Shown: positions 54,046 to 63,826, numbered from the stretch's first letter. The stretch: DNA of 64,000 bases from Tubulanus polymorphus (GCF_964204645.1 NC_134028.1:19380153-19444152), one strand, 5' to 3'. The notes: generated from the letters alone by a model not told the origin. Numbers and translations are program-made.

Positions 54046-54807
54046 TTACTCTTTACATCTTATAACTAATTCATAAATTACAGGAAAATTATTTAAATCA
54101 ATTAAGTATCCATTATGATTTCTAATTTCTAATCTAAAATTATTAAAATGAGGAATGCAAGGTTTGAAATCACATTCTGTTAAATTATAATTTATTTGCG
54201 TTCCAAATTCTTTAACATTCTTCAATGGTAAAATGTTTAGTAAACCAGAATTACAAGTTATATCTTTAGTTGCTTCGAATGTTTTTGTAGGATCGATTAA
54301 ATTGCAATAAATATAAAAATGTGTGTAAGGTATTAAGTTTGGTGTAGTAGCGTCAATATTTGTAAAAGATCTATCTGGAATAATTCCTAACAGTTTAGCT
54401 ATAGGTTTTTTTACCATAAATTTATGTTTTTCACTATTAGACAACCTTATCTTTATTCTATCAGAACTCTCATTTTTTAAAAATATAATACTAAACCCAG
54501 AACTACTACCTAATTTGTGCCAGGCTTTTCTATTAATTTCTTGTGCTAATGTATCTAAATTATATAACCCTGGTTTTAAATATATATAGACCCATTCATT
54601 TTTATTTTTATTAAAAACTAAAAAGGCTCTATGTTCAATAGTTTTATTCGATATATTGTAAAAAGAATTACATAAACTTATATTTACTAATTTCAAATCT
54701 ACACAATTCTTGAATTCTCTATCTAATTGTACTAATAAATTATGTGATTTATAATTTGTAAGTTTTCTAGAATCAACAAATATTCTGTATTCTTTTAATT
54801 CCGCCAT
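54046..54807 (-). CDS. Minor capsid protein (penton-like, single jelly-roll)
   Basis: 253 residues. Begins MAELKEYRIFVDSRKL and ends with NGYLIDLNNFPVIYELVI, the pattern I associate with Maverick/adintovirus penton proteins. Typically such proteins form the vertices of the capsid built by the major capsid protein at 48374-49621. Intact, no membrane segment. Beta-rich. Confidence comes from motif memory plus neighbourhood. Confidence 0.75.
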   Translation of the reverse strand: MAELKEYRIFVDSRKLTNYKSHNLLVQLDREFKNCVDLKLVNISLCNSFYNISNKTIEHRAFLVFNKNKNEWVYIYLKPGLYNLDTLAQEINRKAWHKLGSSSGFSIIFLKNESSDRIKIRLSNSEKHKFMVKKPIAKLLGIIPDRSFTNIDATTPNLIPYTHFYIYCNLIDPTKTFEATKDITCNSGLLNILPLKNVKEFGTQINYNLTECDFKPCIPHFNNFRLEIRNHNGYLIDLNNFPVIYELVIRCKE

Positions 54808-54824
54808 TTATTTTACATATTTTC

Positions 54825-55166
54825 TTATTCGAAATCTATTTCATGGTGCCCTTTTTCATTCTTACCTTTGTATACGAAATAGAAATCTCCAGAACATAAT
54901 TCTTCTAGATCTTCACTTGATAATCTATGAAATCTATCTGGTAAATAAGTTCTGAATTTATATGTATTTCCTTTTAATCCTTCATATTCTAAATGAATTA
55001 CTAATTTATCTCCATATTTATTAGTAATTGTTTCAATGTTAGTAATTAAATATTTCTTGTGAATTGTTAACTCAGTTAGTTTTTTAAATTTATAATCTAC
55101 AGATTTGACGCTTGAAGTATCTTTAATTCTATCTAAGAATTCACTGTGTACTTGTTTACTCTCCAT
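54825..55166 (-). CDS. Small protein, possibly OB-fold ssDNA-binding, 113 residues
   Basis: YLITNIETITNKYGDKLVIHLEYEG and FRTYLPDRFHRLSSEDLEEL suggest a small beta-barrel with a YLP.RF element seen in short proteins of some insect and marine elements. It lies directly after the polymerase gene, which would suit a replication role. This is inference only. Confidence 0.6.
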   Translation of the reverse strand: MESKQVHSEFLDRIKDTSSVKSVDYKFKKLTELTIHKKYLITNIETITNKYGDKLVIHLEYEGLKGNTYKFRTYLPDRFHRLSSEDLEELCSGDFYFVYKGKNEKGHHEIDFE

Positions 55167-55194
55167 TTATTATACAAATTTTTATTGAAATTGA

Positions 55195-58100
55195 TTAACA
55201 CGTTAGAATCCTTTTCATAATCTCATTTTCTTTTGTTTCTTCTCTTTTGAATTTTATATATTCATCTAAATTGCAACCATAGGCGACTGTGCGGATTCCA
55301 TCATCTAAAATATATCTTTTATCATCAAATGGGTTTAGACTTATCTTCTCTATTTCTTCAATATACATTTCATGATCTTCAGATCTTAAACATTTCATCT
55401 TATGTTTTCTAACTTCTTCATTAAATATACAATTGATGTAATCTTTGAAATGAATATTCTTTTCAACAACGCTTTTGGTAATTCCTTTTAACTTTTTAGC
55501 TTCATGTTCTTTAGTTTTATATGAATACATTTTAGATCTAATACCAATGAACTCTATCATTTCTTCACCACCTAATTCATCCTTAAACTTCCCAGGAACT
55601 TTTTTATTATCATTGCTAAACAATTCATGATTTTTAGGATAGTTACTGAAATCAAAATGATGTTTTAATGTTTTTAAATCATCAGTTATGTTATCAGTTT
55701 TTATCTTTAATATGTAAGAATCTGTATCAAAATATAAGATTTCTATGTGTTTTTCCCCAAAATGGGGTTGTAGTATATTATAGTAAAATTTATACATTAG
55801 GAATTTTGATAATTTTAAAACTGCAGCTCCAACATAAATCGGTTTGTTAAATTTCATACTTGTTCTTCTCATTTTAACTGCAGCTAAATGTTCATCAAAT
55901 ATTCTGTTACCTATAAACTTAGGATATGATTGTAAATGCCTTATCCTTTTACCATTACTAACTAACTCAATATCATTTCTATTTCTAATATTTTCACAAG
56001 TCTTACCATAGAACGCATTATTCATTAACTTGAAGAAGTCTTTTTCAAAATCAGTTTTAGATTTAGTTCTCTGTGTAGTATTAAAATCTATATATTTTTC
56101 TAACCATTTAGATTGACTGAATGAAATATATCTATGTACTTTTTTAAATATCATTCCTTGTCTCAAATAAAACTTCAACATTCTATAATGCACAACGTAA
56201 TTATATTTATCTTCTTGAGTTACCATTAACTTTTCAGTATGAATATGATTTTCGGGTTTAATTCTTTTTTGATAATTTGATAATTCTTCATGTTTAACAG
56301 TTTTATGTTCGGGACAATATGCTAGATTTCTAGATTTGAATTTAATATTTTCAGGGTATTCTAAATCTACAACGAAGAAGTAACCAGTATCTGAATCATC
56401 TGCAATATCTAGGATTCTTTTCTTCCAATCAAATTTATCAATTTGTAAAACTTCAGTTATTTCAAACATCCCATAAGGTTGTGGTTCCATTATTGCCCAA
56501 CCATAAAGATTATTTGCATCTATGTATAATAATTTATATCCAGGATTATCATTTACATTGAAATATCTATCACCCAATACACCTGAAACACCTCCTCTTA
56601 TAGATTTTTCAAATAATAGTAATTGATCTATATTTGTTAACAAATCCATTTTTATATCTGTAAATTTTAATCCACAATCCCATGTTAAACCTGGACTAGA
56701 ATAACAAAGACATGGATCAATGTTAAAATATTTTAGGTTTACATCTCTAAACCTTTCGAATATATCGGTTAATAATAATACATCTGATTTTAAATATAAA
56801 TCTACTAATTGCCCATGATTTTCTATTTTGAAATGATTCCAAATATTCAATGTTCTATTATAGACTTCATCTTTAACATATTCATTTTTTAATTCATCAT
56901 AAAATTGTTCTTTCAATAATTCAGTTATTTTAAAATCATTATGATTTTTATAGAAAGAATATGGAATTGCTCCTTTATATCTCATTAATTTAAAATCATC
57001 ATTATTTGGATAGTGTTGCTTTAATATTTTTAATTCATCATCAACTAATGATTTTGATAAGTTATCTAATGAACTACTTAAAAATCTATACGAATCTATA
57101 AATCTTAAACACCCAAATTGGAATGATATATAATTCTCAGATGTTTTAGCTAACATTCTAAATTTATAAGTTGGTATTTTATCTTTTGATCTATTTGAAT
57201 TTAATATTTCTGTTTCATTATTGATTTTTTCTATTTTATAACATAGCTGTTTGATAAATAAATGTGCATCATATCCTGATAGATTATGAAATATAACTGG
57301 TACAAAGTTAATTTTCTTAGCTTGTAAGTTACAATTCTCATGTGCAGCGCCTCTAAACTTTCCATTCAAATGATCATGGTCTCTTACTTTTTTATCTTTA
57401 TAATTAAATATCTTTTCACAATAATAACATTTATCTGCAAACGCAAATTCTTCTTTATCTTCTTCTGTCATTATAATTTCTATATTTTTATTTAACTTTT
57501 CATTAAATCTTATTTCATATTCAATTAATAAGTCACAAAAATGATTGATAACATTTTCATTTCTATAATGATAATATTCACTTTTAATTAGTTCTGGATA
57601 ATTAGATTTAATATATAACCCGAAAGCTGCAGCTGATTGATGAATCTTTTTAATTGTATTTGTTATTGGTGGTTCTTCTGAATAATCACTTTCATTAGAA
57701 TTTAATTTCTTTCTTTTATAATATATATCTTTTCTATCTTTATCTGTTAATTCTTTATTTAATGATTCAAAATCTCCATATATTACAAATGGTACTTTAT
57801 TTTTGTAATCATATTTTTTGAATTCTAATATTTTATCTTTTTCATTTGGTAAAACTAATTTACAATAATCATGATTATCACATAGTTGTTTATGATTTAA
57901 TAATGTACTTTCATTACTAAATTTATGTAAACATTTTCTACATAGATATATTTTATTATGGTGATCACTTTCTGTTCTAAAAAATAAATCTATTTGTTTA
58001 ATCCACATATAATGATTCTCATAATATAGTATATCTATAACATCATTTGAATCATAATCTTTTGATAGGTATAAAGGTTCTAATGTATAATGTTTTATGT

Positions 58101-59229
58101 TGTTACCTTTTGTATTTGGTAATTTGATTAAATCAAATACATTTATCTTTAAATTATTATCTCTTTCTATTTTTGGGATATTTTTAATTCTAACAGGATA
58201 CTTATCTATCTTATAATTACTTTCAAATGGTTTATAATGAGTTAATCTAAAACTATGTTGTTTATAATCTTCAACTGGGTGTAAACAACTTATAATTGTC
58301 CATAGAAAACATTTATTGTCAAAATTTTGTATATTTATTACACCATTAGTTTTAAATGGTAATTTAATATAACTTGTTCCATTTATACTATCATCTTTAT
58401 AATATGATAAATTATTTTCATCAATTGGTTTTGATTTAGTTAACTTATTATATTTTGTGTTATAAACATGTAAAGTTATAAATATTATCTCATCAAATAT
58501 TAAACCAGATCCTTCAAAATATTTCTCTTCTATTTTAGTTTTTATTTCATTATAACATTTATTTAATTTATCATCTATATGTTGTTTAGATATAATATGT
58601 TGTGAATGAGAATTTATATTATATATTGGTTTATCTTCAGATTTTATAAACTTTACTTTAACTGATATACTTATCTTAGGATATTCAACATCTGTAATTA
58701 TTTTTATTATTTCTTTCATATTTTCTAAATGTTTTTTATTTTCTTCTAATGTTTTTCCTTTATGAAATTTAAACTCGATAGCTGCTGGACCAATATCACT
58801 TTTAAATGCTTCGGTTATCTCTATATCTTTTTTATTATCTAATGAATTAATATAATTTCTTACATCTTCCATATATGGTCTTTTATTGTTTAATTTATTT
58901 TTTATTCTTTTAATTGTCTTCTGTTTCTTATCGTTATCATTATCAAAATAATCTTCACCTAAAATATCATTATTCTTATTTCTAATATGACTTATAGATT
59001 TTAAATGTTCTTTATAATATCTTTTATCACTGAATGATTGATTACATGTATCACATTTATATGTTTCCTTTTCATTCTTTAATTCTTCTAATTTAGTTTC
59101 TAATATATCATCTTTATATTCTAATTTCAATTTATTTTCTAAATGTGTTTTAGTTTTATTGTGTCTTGCTTTTTGAGACTTATCTATATCGATATTACAT
59201 GTTGGGCAGTAGTACTTATTTGCTTCCAT
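55195..59229 (-). CDS. Protein-primed family B DNA polymerase with N-terminal zinc fingers
   Basis: 1,344 residues. Two C2H2-like fingers at 8-29 and 59-81; exonuclease motifs at ~485 (YGDFES), ~651 (NLSGYDAH) and ~813 (YLKSDVLLLTD); an HDH...HENCN zinc/endonuclease VII-like motif at ~615-632; polymerase motifs A (DANNLYGWAI, ~905), B (KLMNNAFYGKT, ~1070) and C (YFDTDSY, ~1167). All catalytic acids are present. This is the replicative enzyme of Mavericks, using a terminal protein as primer. The first 29 codons fall in the terminal inverted repeat and are duplicated at the left end. It is the first gene of the leftward block; its start context AAAATGG differs from the TAAATG of the others. Confidence 0.96.
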   Translation of the reverse strand: MEANKYYCPTCNIDIDKSQKARHNKTKTHLENKLKLEYKDDILETKLEELKNEKETYKCDTCNQSFSDKRYYKEHLKSISHIRNKNNDILGEDYFDNDNDKKQKTIKRIKNKLNNKRPYMEDVRNYINSLDNKKDIEITEAFKSDIGPAAIEFKFHKGKTLEENKKHLENMKEIIKIITDVEYPKISISVKVKFIKSEDKPIYNINSHSQHIISKQHIDDKLNKCYNEIKTKIEEKYFEGSGLIFDEIIFITLHVYNTKYNKLTKSKPIDENNLSYYKDDSINGTSYIKLPFKTNGVINIQNFDNKCFLWTIISCLHPVEDYKQHSFRLTHYKPFESNYKIDKYPVRIKNIPKIERDNNLKINVFDLIKLPNTKGNNIKHYTLEPLYLSKDYDSNDVIDILYYENHYMWIKQIDLFFRTESDHHNKIYLCRKCLHKFSNESTLLNHKQLCDNHDYCKLVLPNEKDKILEFKKYDYKNKVPFVIYGDFESLNKELTDKDRKDIYYKRKKLNSNESDYSEEPPITNTIKKIHQSAAAFGLYIKSNYPELIKSEYYHYRNENVINHFCDLLIEYEIRFNEKLNKNIEIIMTEEDKEEFAFADKCYYCEKIFNYKDKKVRDHDHLNGKFRGAAHENCNLQAKKINFVPVIFHNLSGYDAHLFIKQLCYKIEKINNETEILNSNRSKDKIPTYKFRMLAKTSENYISFQFGCLRFIDSYRFLSSSLDNLSKSLVDDELKILKQHYPNNDDFKLMRYKGAIPYSFYKNHNDFKITELLKEQFYDELKNEYVKDEVYNRTLNIWNHFKIENHGQLVDLYLKSDVLLLTDIFERFRDVNLKYFNIDPCLCYSSPGLTWDCGLKFTDIKMDLLTNIDQLLLFEKSIRGGVSGVLGDRYFNVNDNPGYKLLYIDANNLYGWAIMEPQPYGMFEITEVLQIDKFDWKKRILDIADDSDTGYFFVVDLEYPENIKFKSRNLAYCPEHKTVKHEELSNYQKRIKPENHIHTEKLMVTQEDKYNYVVHYRMLKFYLRQGMIFKKVHRYISFSQSKWLEKYIDFNTTQRTKSKTDFEKDFFKLMNNAFYGKTCENIRNRNDIELVSNGKRIRHLQSYPKFIGNRIFDEHLAAVKMRRTSMKFNKPIYVGAAVLKLSKFLMYKFYYNILQPHFGEKHIEILYFDTDSYILKIKTDNITDDLKTLKHHFDFSNYPKNHELFSNDNKKVPGKFKDELGGEEMIEFIGIRSKMYSYKTKEHEAKKLKGITKSVVEKNIHFKDYINCIFNEEVRKHKMKCLRSEDHEMYIEEIEKISLNPFDDKRYILDDGIRTVAYGCNLDEYIKFKREETKENEIMKRILTC

Positions 59230-59690
59230 TTTAATACTATATTTTTTATTAAAATTGATTTTAGAAGTTCAATGATTTAAATGAATATTTTAAGAGTAAT
59301 AGGGGTAATAGGCTTTCATATCAAAGGTTTAATGATCGAGTTCATTAATAACATATATTAAAAAACTATAATATATTTTCATAACCGCGTGCATTTCAGT
59401 TGAATAATAGAATAATTATTATCATTTGAATATATTTGATTATTTGAATTTGTGTATTGTAATTAAATCAATTGGTCGCGGAGCGGAGCGGTAGCGAAGT
59501 GGAGCGACCAATTGATTTAATACAATATGCTTTTTATATTATTGATATCTTAGAATAAATATTTAGTTTTGATATAAAATGCACGCGGTTATGAAAATAT
59601 ATTATAGTTTTTTAATTACTTTTAATATTTTGTTTTTTAATGGGCTCGACCGTTCGACCTTTGGTATGAAAGCCTATTACCCCTATTACT
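59141..59690. repeat. Right terminal inverted repeat of the Polinton
   Basis: 550 bp, counterpart of 41933-42368. Includes the polymerase start, a ~65-bp spacer and the terminal palindrome. Confidence 0.88.
59295..59690. repeat. 396-bp terminal palindrome, right end
   Basis: AGTAATAGGGGTAATAGGC at 59295 returns inverted, ending 59690. The arms contain TATATTTTCATAACCGCG and its inverse. The GC-rich centre has CAATTGGTCGC and GCGACCAATTG around GGAGCGGAGCGG (59468-59515). Its core is unrelated to the left palindrome. Confidence 0.92.
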
Positions 59691-60028
59691 GACGTATAAC
59701 ATATGTAGAAGTATACGTCACGAGTAACATGAAATAAGATAAAAAAGGGAGGGTCAGCACAGTAAGGGGGAGAGAGATGCTAGAGTGGCGGAGAAGCCTA
59801 AAAATACGAGCTGTAGGAAGGATTAAGAATTGTGCGGGAAAATAAAGAAAGAACGTAGACCCACGAGAAGAGTTGTTATTATTCCGGAGTCAGAGGGATA
59901 TCACTTATCGGATTAATCGGAACCAACAACGACAACACGAGGGGAGAACGCAACGTGGCCCCCACAACAATTGGTTGAGAAACTCAACTCCACAACATTG
60001 TTGGAGAACCGAAAGCAACCCCACAACA
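59691..60028 (+). repeat. 5' LTR, right part
   Basis: Starts with the target-duplication copy GACGTA, matches 63179-63515 with one substitution and one A-run indel. Near its end are three ~30-bp near-repeats of the form CCACAACA.TTG..GAGAA. Confidence 0.93.
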
Positions 60029-62959
60029 TTGGTGGAGAACAGTGGTGTATCCTGCACCTCTCGCTGCCAAGCGATCGTGTATATTTGGTGAGTGAACAGG
60101 GGTGAAGTAAAAGTGTAAGATGAACGTTACATTCCGTAACCGTTATAATTACATGAAATACGGACCGCTACCGCGGGTTAAGTTGAAATATTGCGGATAA
60201 CTCGATCTGTGTATAAAAATTATTCCCGTCTGGATTTAATAGCTGTTTGTTTGTCTTATTCGAGAAATATATAATCTTCATATCTTCAGATTCAGTTGAA
60301 ATGAATTATTGAGCTTCCAGTGCGGAAAGTAGTTGTTTCTTTCCATATTTAAATTAATTGAATTATCCGATTTGGTGTGGCGTTTTCGTAAGATCGTGTT
60401 TTGGATACTACGTTTTACATGGCAGCAAATTGGATTCACTACTCCGAATTTAGATTCGTGTGAATTAACGGACATACTGGCGTTCGGAAACGAAGCGATT
60501 CTGCGACCATAGCGCGATAAATGAAAAACAGTGGAGTATTAGAGGCAGTATACAAACGCATTTCATCATCGGACAGTTCATAGATCTGCTACGGGAAATC
60601 GACCTTGGAGACGTTCAACGGACTACGATTGCGGCTTATAGTAATTGTAACTAGTATGATATGTATTGCTGCATGTTTTGATTGCTTTTATAGAATAATG
60701 CTCAGCGTTTTTTGCTTGTGTGCTGGGTTATTGTATCTACGTAGATATAAATATGCACTACGTAAATCTTTTATACTTTGCTAAATTTGCTGGATGGTAT
60801 TTCCCGAAAGAATGATTTATTAGTCTAGGTAAGCCACTCGGTTATCAGTGTAACGATAGTTGAAAGCGCTCACTGCCTGTATATACCTAACAAATAACTG
60901 TGGTGTTTATGTGGTTTTAAGAAATATAATGAGTATCGCGAGTTAGTATAGAATATGTTTATTGTGCAAAGGTTAGATTGGGCGCTCAGTGGTAAATCTT
61001 ACCGGAGGGGGTTTGAATAGAGTAGTTTATATGAGATGAATTAAGGTGGACCAGGGACCTGGATGAAGAGTAAGGGATGCTCTAGGGATGGTCCGGAATA
61101 AAACGGGGGATTATAGCCCGATGGATTAATTCTGAAGATCCTTTGAAACAGTATAATGTTTAGTGGCTAGCCTCTGGGAAAGATTGGATATATATGTTGG
61201 ACATTATTAGGGTCGAATATCAAGAAATACCAAATGGGTGATTCGTCGGCCGGTTCCCTATTTATCCATTGATTTTATTTTACTCCGGTAAGGCGTGACA
61301 TGGGGGATGATACGGAAATGAGAAATGTCACGATACAGCTATTTGTTAGGTATGCTGAAATGGCCATTCAGGGGATTGGTTTTTTAGAAGTAAAGGGTTG
61401 CTCATTGCGTAATACAATAAGTATGATAAGTATTATTCGGTAGATTGGGTATCTTAACTGAATGGTCGTAGATTGCAGGGATGTGTGAGCGCTATGTTTT
61501 TTTTCCGAACTTTCAGTCCGTCTTGACCGGTTTATATACAGGATGAGGCGTCGGCCGTTTTACATGTGGGGTTATATCCCCTGATTTGCGGGAAGGAATT
61601 AGAACAATTCGAATATCAGATGTGGGTGGTTTGGAAGACCATAGGCCCAGGAGTTAAAGTTAATTTTTGAGAATCGGCTGTTTGAATGGCACTGAATGAG
61701 TAGTGTCCAGAGGAATTTTCCCTAACTTTTGGGTGATGCATCTTAATGAGTTTTGTGGTCACTTTATGACATCCTTCCATAAATATATGGCGGCCTGCCT
61801 GTCTATTTCAACGGTTCCAAGCCGCAAATAGCAGTTCATGTTATCCCTGCCTAGACTACGGATAAACGTGCTTTCTGAGGCAATGGGTGGGGACTAGCAG
61901 CTGACATCTCAATAATGCGAATGTACGCATGCGGTATATTCATTTTTGGTATGTTTTGGCTTACCTTTATGTTACGTACACATAGAAAAATTATTATGAA
62001 ATTGTTTGTGAATTCATTGTTGAGCATGTCTGTTGCCAACGTGTGCTGGGCACATAATAATCAACTAAATGATGTATCTGGCATCTGTATTAATTTACGT
62101 CGTTGATTGGGGTCGGGACAGGTTTGACAAATCATCTGATATCGGTTAAGGTAACGGCTGATAGTTTGGACAGTGGGAAATTGACATGTTTGCAATGGTA
62201 ATTTTAAAGACAAATTAGGCTGCACACACTGATTATTTTTTTTGGTAAAGATAACGAGAACGAGAAGAGTCAGAAAGTTGAAGTGGTTGGTCATATATTG
62301 TTAAATTATTAGACTACATAAATGTGGATATAGAGAAATGGGTGATTGTCTATGAAAGCTATTTGGGAAGTTGTGTTTGATATGTTTTTTTTTGCATGAC
62401 TACAATTGTATAGGCTTGTTCTCATTAAATGTAAGATCAATATACAGATGTACATGCCTCATAATTGTTATATATTACTGATGAAAAGAGTCTCATATTT
62501 GATATTTTTAGATGATTGCTTTCCCTTTGATAAAGTTCGTGTGTTAAGTTTATAAGTATTTAGAAATTTTTTTGGCTTACCGTAAAATTCTATGGGGTCC
62601 ATGTAGGTCTCGTTGATGAATAAGATGAACTGATGATGAGTGGGGTGTGTTGCTTAGTTTAGGTAGAAGTTATGCGGGATGGGATAATAGGGGAAAGGGT
62701 CAGAAATTGTGATTTATGGCTACTTTACAGGTGTTGTAAATTGATGTACGGAATGGTGGTTGTGTATCATTAGTCTTGATGTTCTGAAGGTTTTGTGTAA
62801 TTTTCATTACCCTGCGGCTGGCTTTAAGTTGTAAGAGATGTTGCTTATAAATGATGTTCTGAAGCCTGTACACTTTTGAAAAGATTTTTTTGGGGAAACT
62901 ACAATAGGGTCTTGTGAATTTTTGGCGATTGGGGACCAATCGTCTGGGGAGGAGGATAG
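60029..62959 (+). other. Non-coding interior of the LARD-like element
   Basis: Candidate primer-binding site at 60030-60045 (TGGTGGAGAACAGTGG) and polypurine tract at 62946-62959. No frame over about 80 codons and no gag, protease, reverse transcriptase or integrase motif. TATAAAT-like words are present but nothing convincing. Confidence 0.75.
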
Positions 62960-63515
62960 TATTGGGGTGATAAATTAGTAGTTTGCATAGAGGGAGGGAA
63001 GCCAGAGTTCAGGGCAGTGGCTGAAGTTAGTAAACAACCTACGTAGATGCTTACGTCGCACACAAGACACTGAATAGAAGATAGGTGAAAGTGACGTGAG
63101 TATCTGCGTAGGGTTGCTGGTTATAGCGGCAGCCTTGAGCTCTGGTATGGCTAGGAAGTAAACAAGTAATAAACTCGTGACGTATAACATATGTAGAAGT
63201 ATACGTCACGAGTAACATGAAATAAGATAAAAAGGGAGGGTCAGCACAGTAAGGGGGAGAGAGATGCTAGAGTGGCGGAGAAGCCTAAAAATACGAGCTG
63301 TAGGAAGGATTAAGAATTGTGCGGGAAAATAAAGAAAGAACGTAGACCCACGAGAAGAGTTGTTATTATTCCGGAGTCAGAGGGATATCACTTATCGGAT
63401 TAATCGGAACCAACAACGACAACACGAGGGGAGAACGCAACGTGGCCGCCACAACAATTGGTTGAGAAACTCAACTCCACAACATTGTTGGAGAACCGAA
63501 AGCAACCCCACAACA
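62960..63515 (+). repeat. 3' LTR carrying the uninterrupted Polinton target site
   Basis: 556 bp. At 63175-63211 it contains the intact hairpin CTCGTGACGTATA...TATACGTCACGAG into which the Polinton inserted in the other LTR. One GACGTA is present here, two flank the Polinton. Confidence 0.93.
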
Positions 63516-63826
63516 TTCCCGTCTCGACCCTTCTAACCTGTCTCTAGTCTCTACACAGTCCCGTAGACACCATGTTCCCGTCTCGACCCTTCTAACCTGT
63601 CTCTACTCGGTACACAGTCCCGTGGACACTATGTTCCCGTCTCGACCCTTCAAATCTGTCTCTACTCTCTACACAGTCCCGTGGACCCTATGTTCCCGTC
63701 TCGACCCTTCACACCTGTCTCTACTCTCTACACAGTCCCGTGGACCCTATGTTCCCGTCTCGACCCTTCACACCTGTCTCTACTCTCTACACAGTCCTGT
63801 GGACACCATGTTCCCGTCTCGACATT
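63516..63826. repeat. 59-bp minisatellite, right part of array
   Basis: About five units of the same 59-bp repeat as 41143-41707, beginning TTCCCGTCTCGACCC, in phase with the left part once the LTR element and one TTCC are removed. Confidence 0.93.

Larger units (their letters stand above)
48344..55194 (-). promoter_or_regulatory. TAAATG start-site motif before the leftward genes
   Basis: The minus-strand starts at 48343, 49621, 51144, 52549, 53000, 53442, 53687, 54029, 54807 and 55166 all read TAAATG, often with an upstream AATTTTTT tract 10-18 bases before. In the rightward block 43840, 44438 and 45921 also have TAAATG; 44813 and the polymerase (59229) do not. Gaps between leftward genes are 3-41 bases, leaving no room for ordinary promoters. 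Whether this is a transcription-initiation element or a translation context is unresolved. Confidence 0.6.
41933..59690. mobile_element. Maverick/Polinton (adintovirus-like) DNA element, 17.8 kb
   Basis: Bounded by AGTAATAGGGATAATAGG at the left and the matching CCTATTACCCCTATTACT at the right, with 6-bp target duplication GACGTA at 41927-41932 and 59691-59696. Six-base duplications and AG...CT ends fit Polintons. Fifteen genes or gene remnants: a rightward block (43840-46535) with integrase and ATPase, and a leftward block (59229 to 47144) with protein-primed DNA polymerase B, penton, major capsid protein and others. DNA is markedly more AT-rich than its flanks. The ATPase and one small membrane-protein gene are broken, so this copy cannot be fully autonomous. 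No adenain-type protease was found. Confidence 0.95.
41708..63515 (+). mobile_element. LTR retroelement with non-coding interior (LARD-like), split by a Polinton
   Basis: The 5' LTR is 41708-41932 plus 59697-60028 (interrupted by the Polinton); the 3' LTR is 62960-63515 (556 bp). LTRs differ by only about two substitutions and one A-run indel. A 4-bp duplication TTCC flanks the element (41704-41707 and 63516-63519), where the minisatellite continues. A candidate primer-binding site TGGTGGAGAACAGTGG starts one base after the 5' LTR (60030), and a purine tract GGGGAGGAGGATAG abuts the 3' LTR (62946-62959). The 2.9-kb interior has no gag or pol. This is the arrangement of a large retrotransposon derivative moved by another element's proteins. 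The LTR ends read TA...CA rather than TG...CA. Confidence 0.85.

Noticed and set aside
41933-59690. Bacterial or symbiont contamination as the source of the very AT-rich block
   Set aside because: Exact target duplication, an empty site in the sister LTR and a metazoan Maverick gene set show it is integrated in the animal genome.
62960-63515. Second copy of the Polinton flank as an assembly haplotype duplication
   Set aside because: Primer-binding-like and polypurine signals, the 4-bp TTCC duplication and the in-phase minisatellite on both sides explain it better as the 3' LTR, though long reads should confirm.
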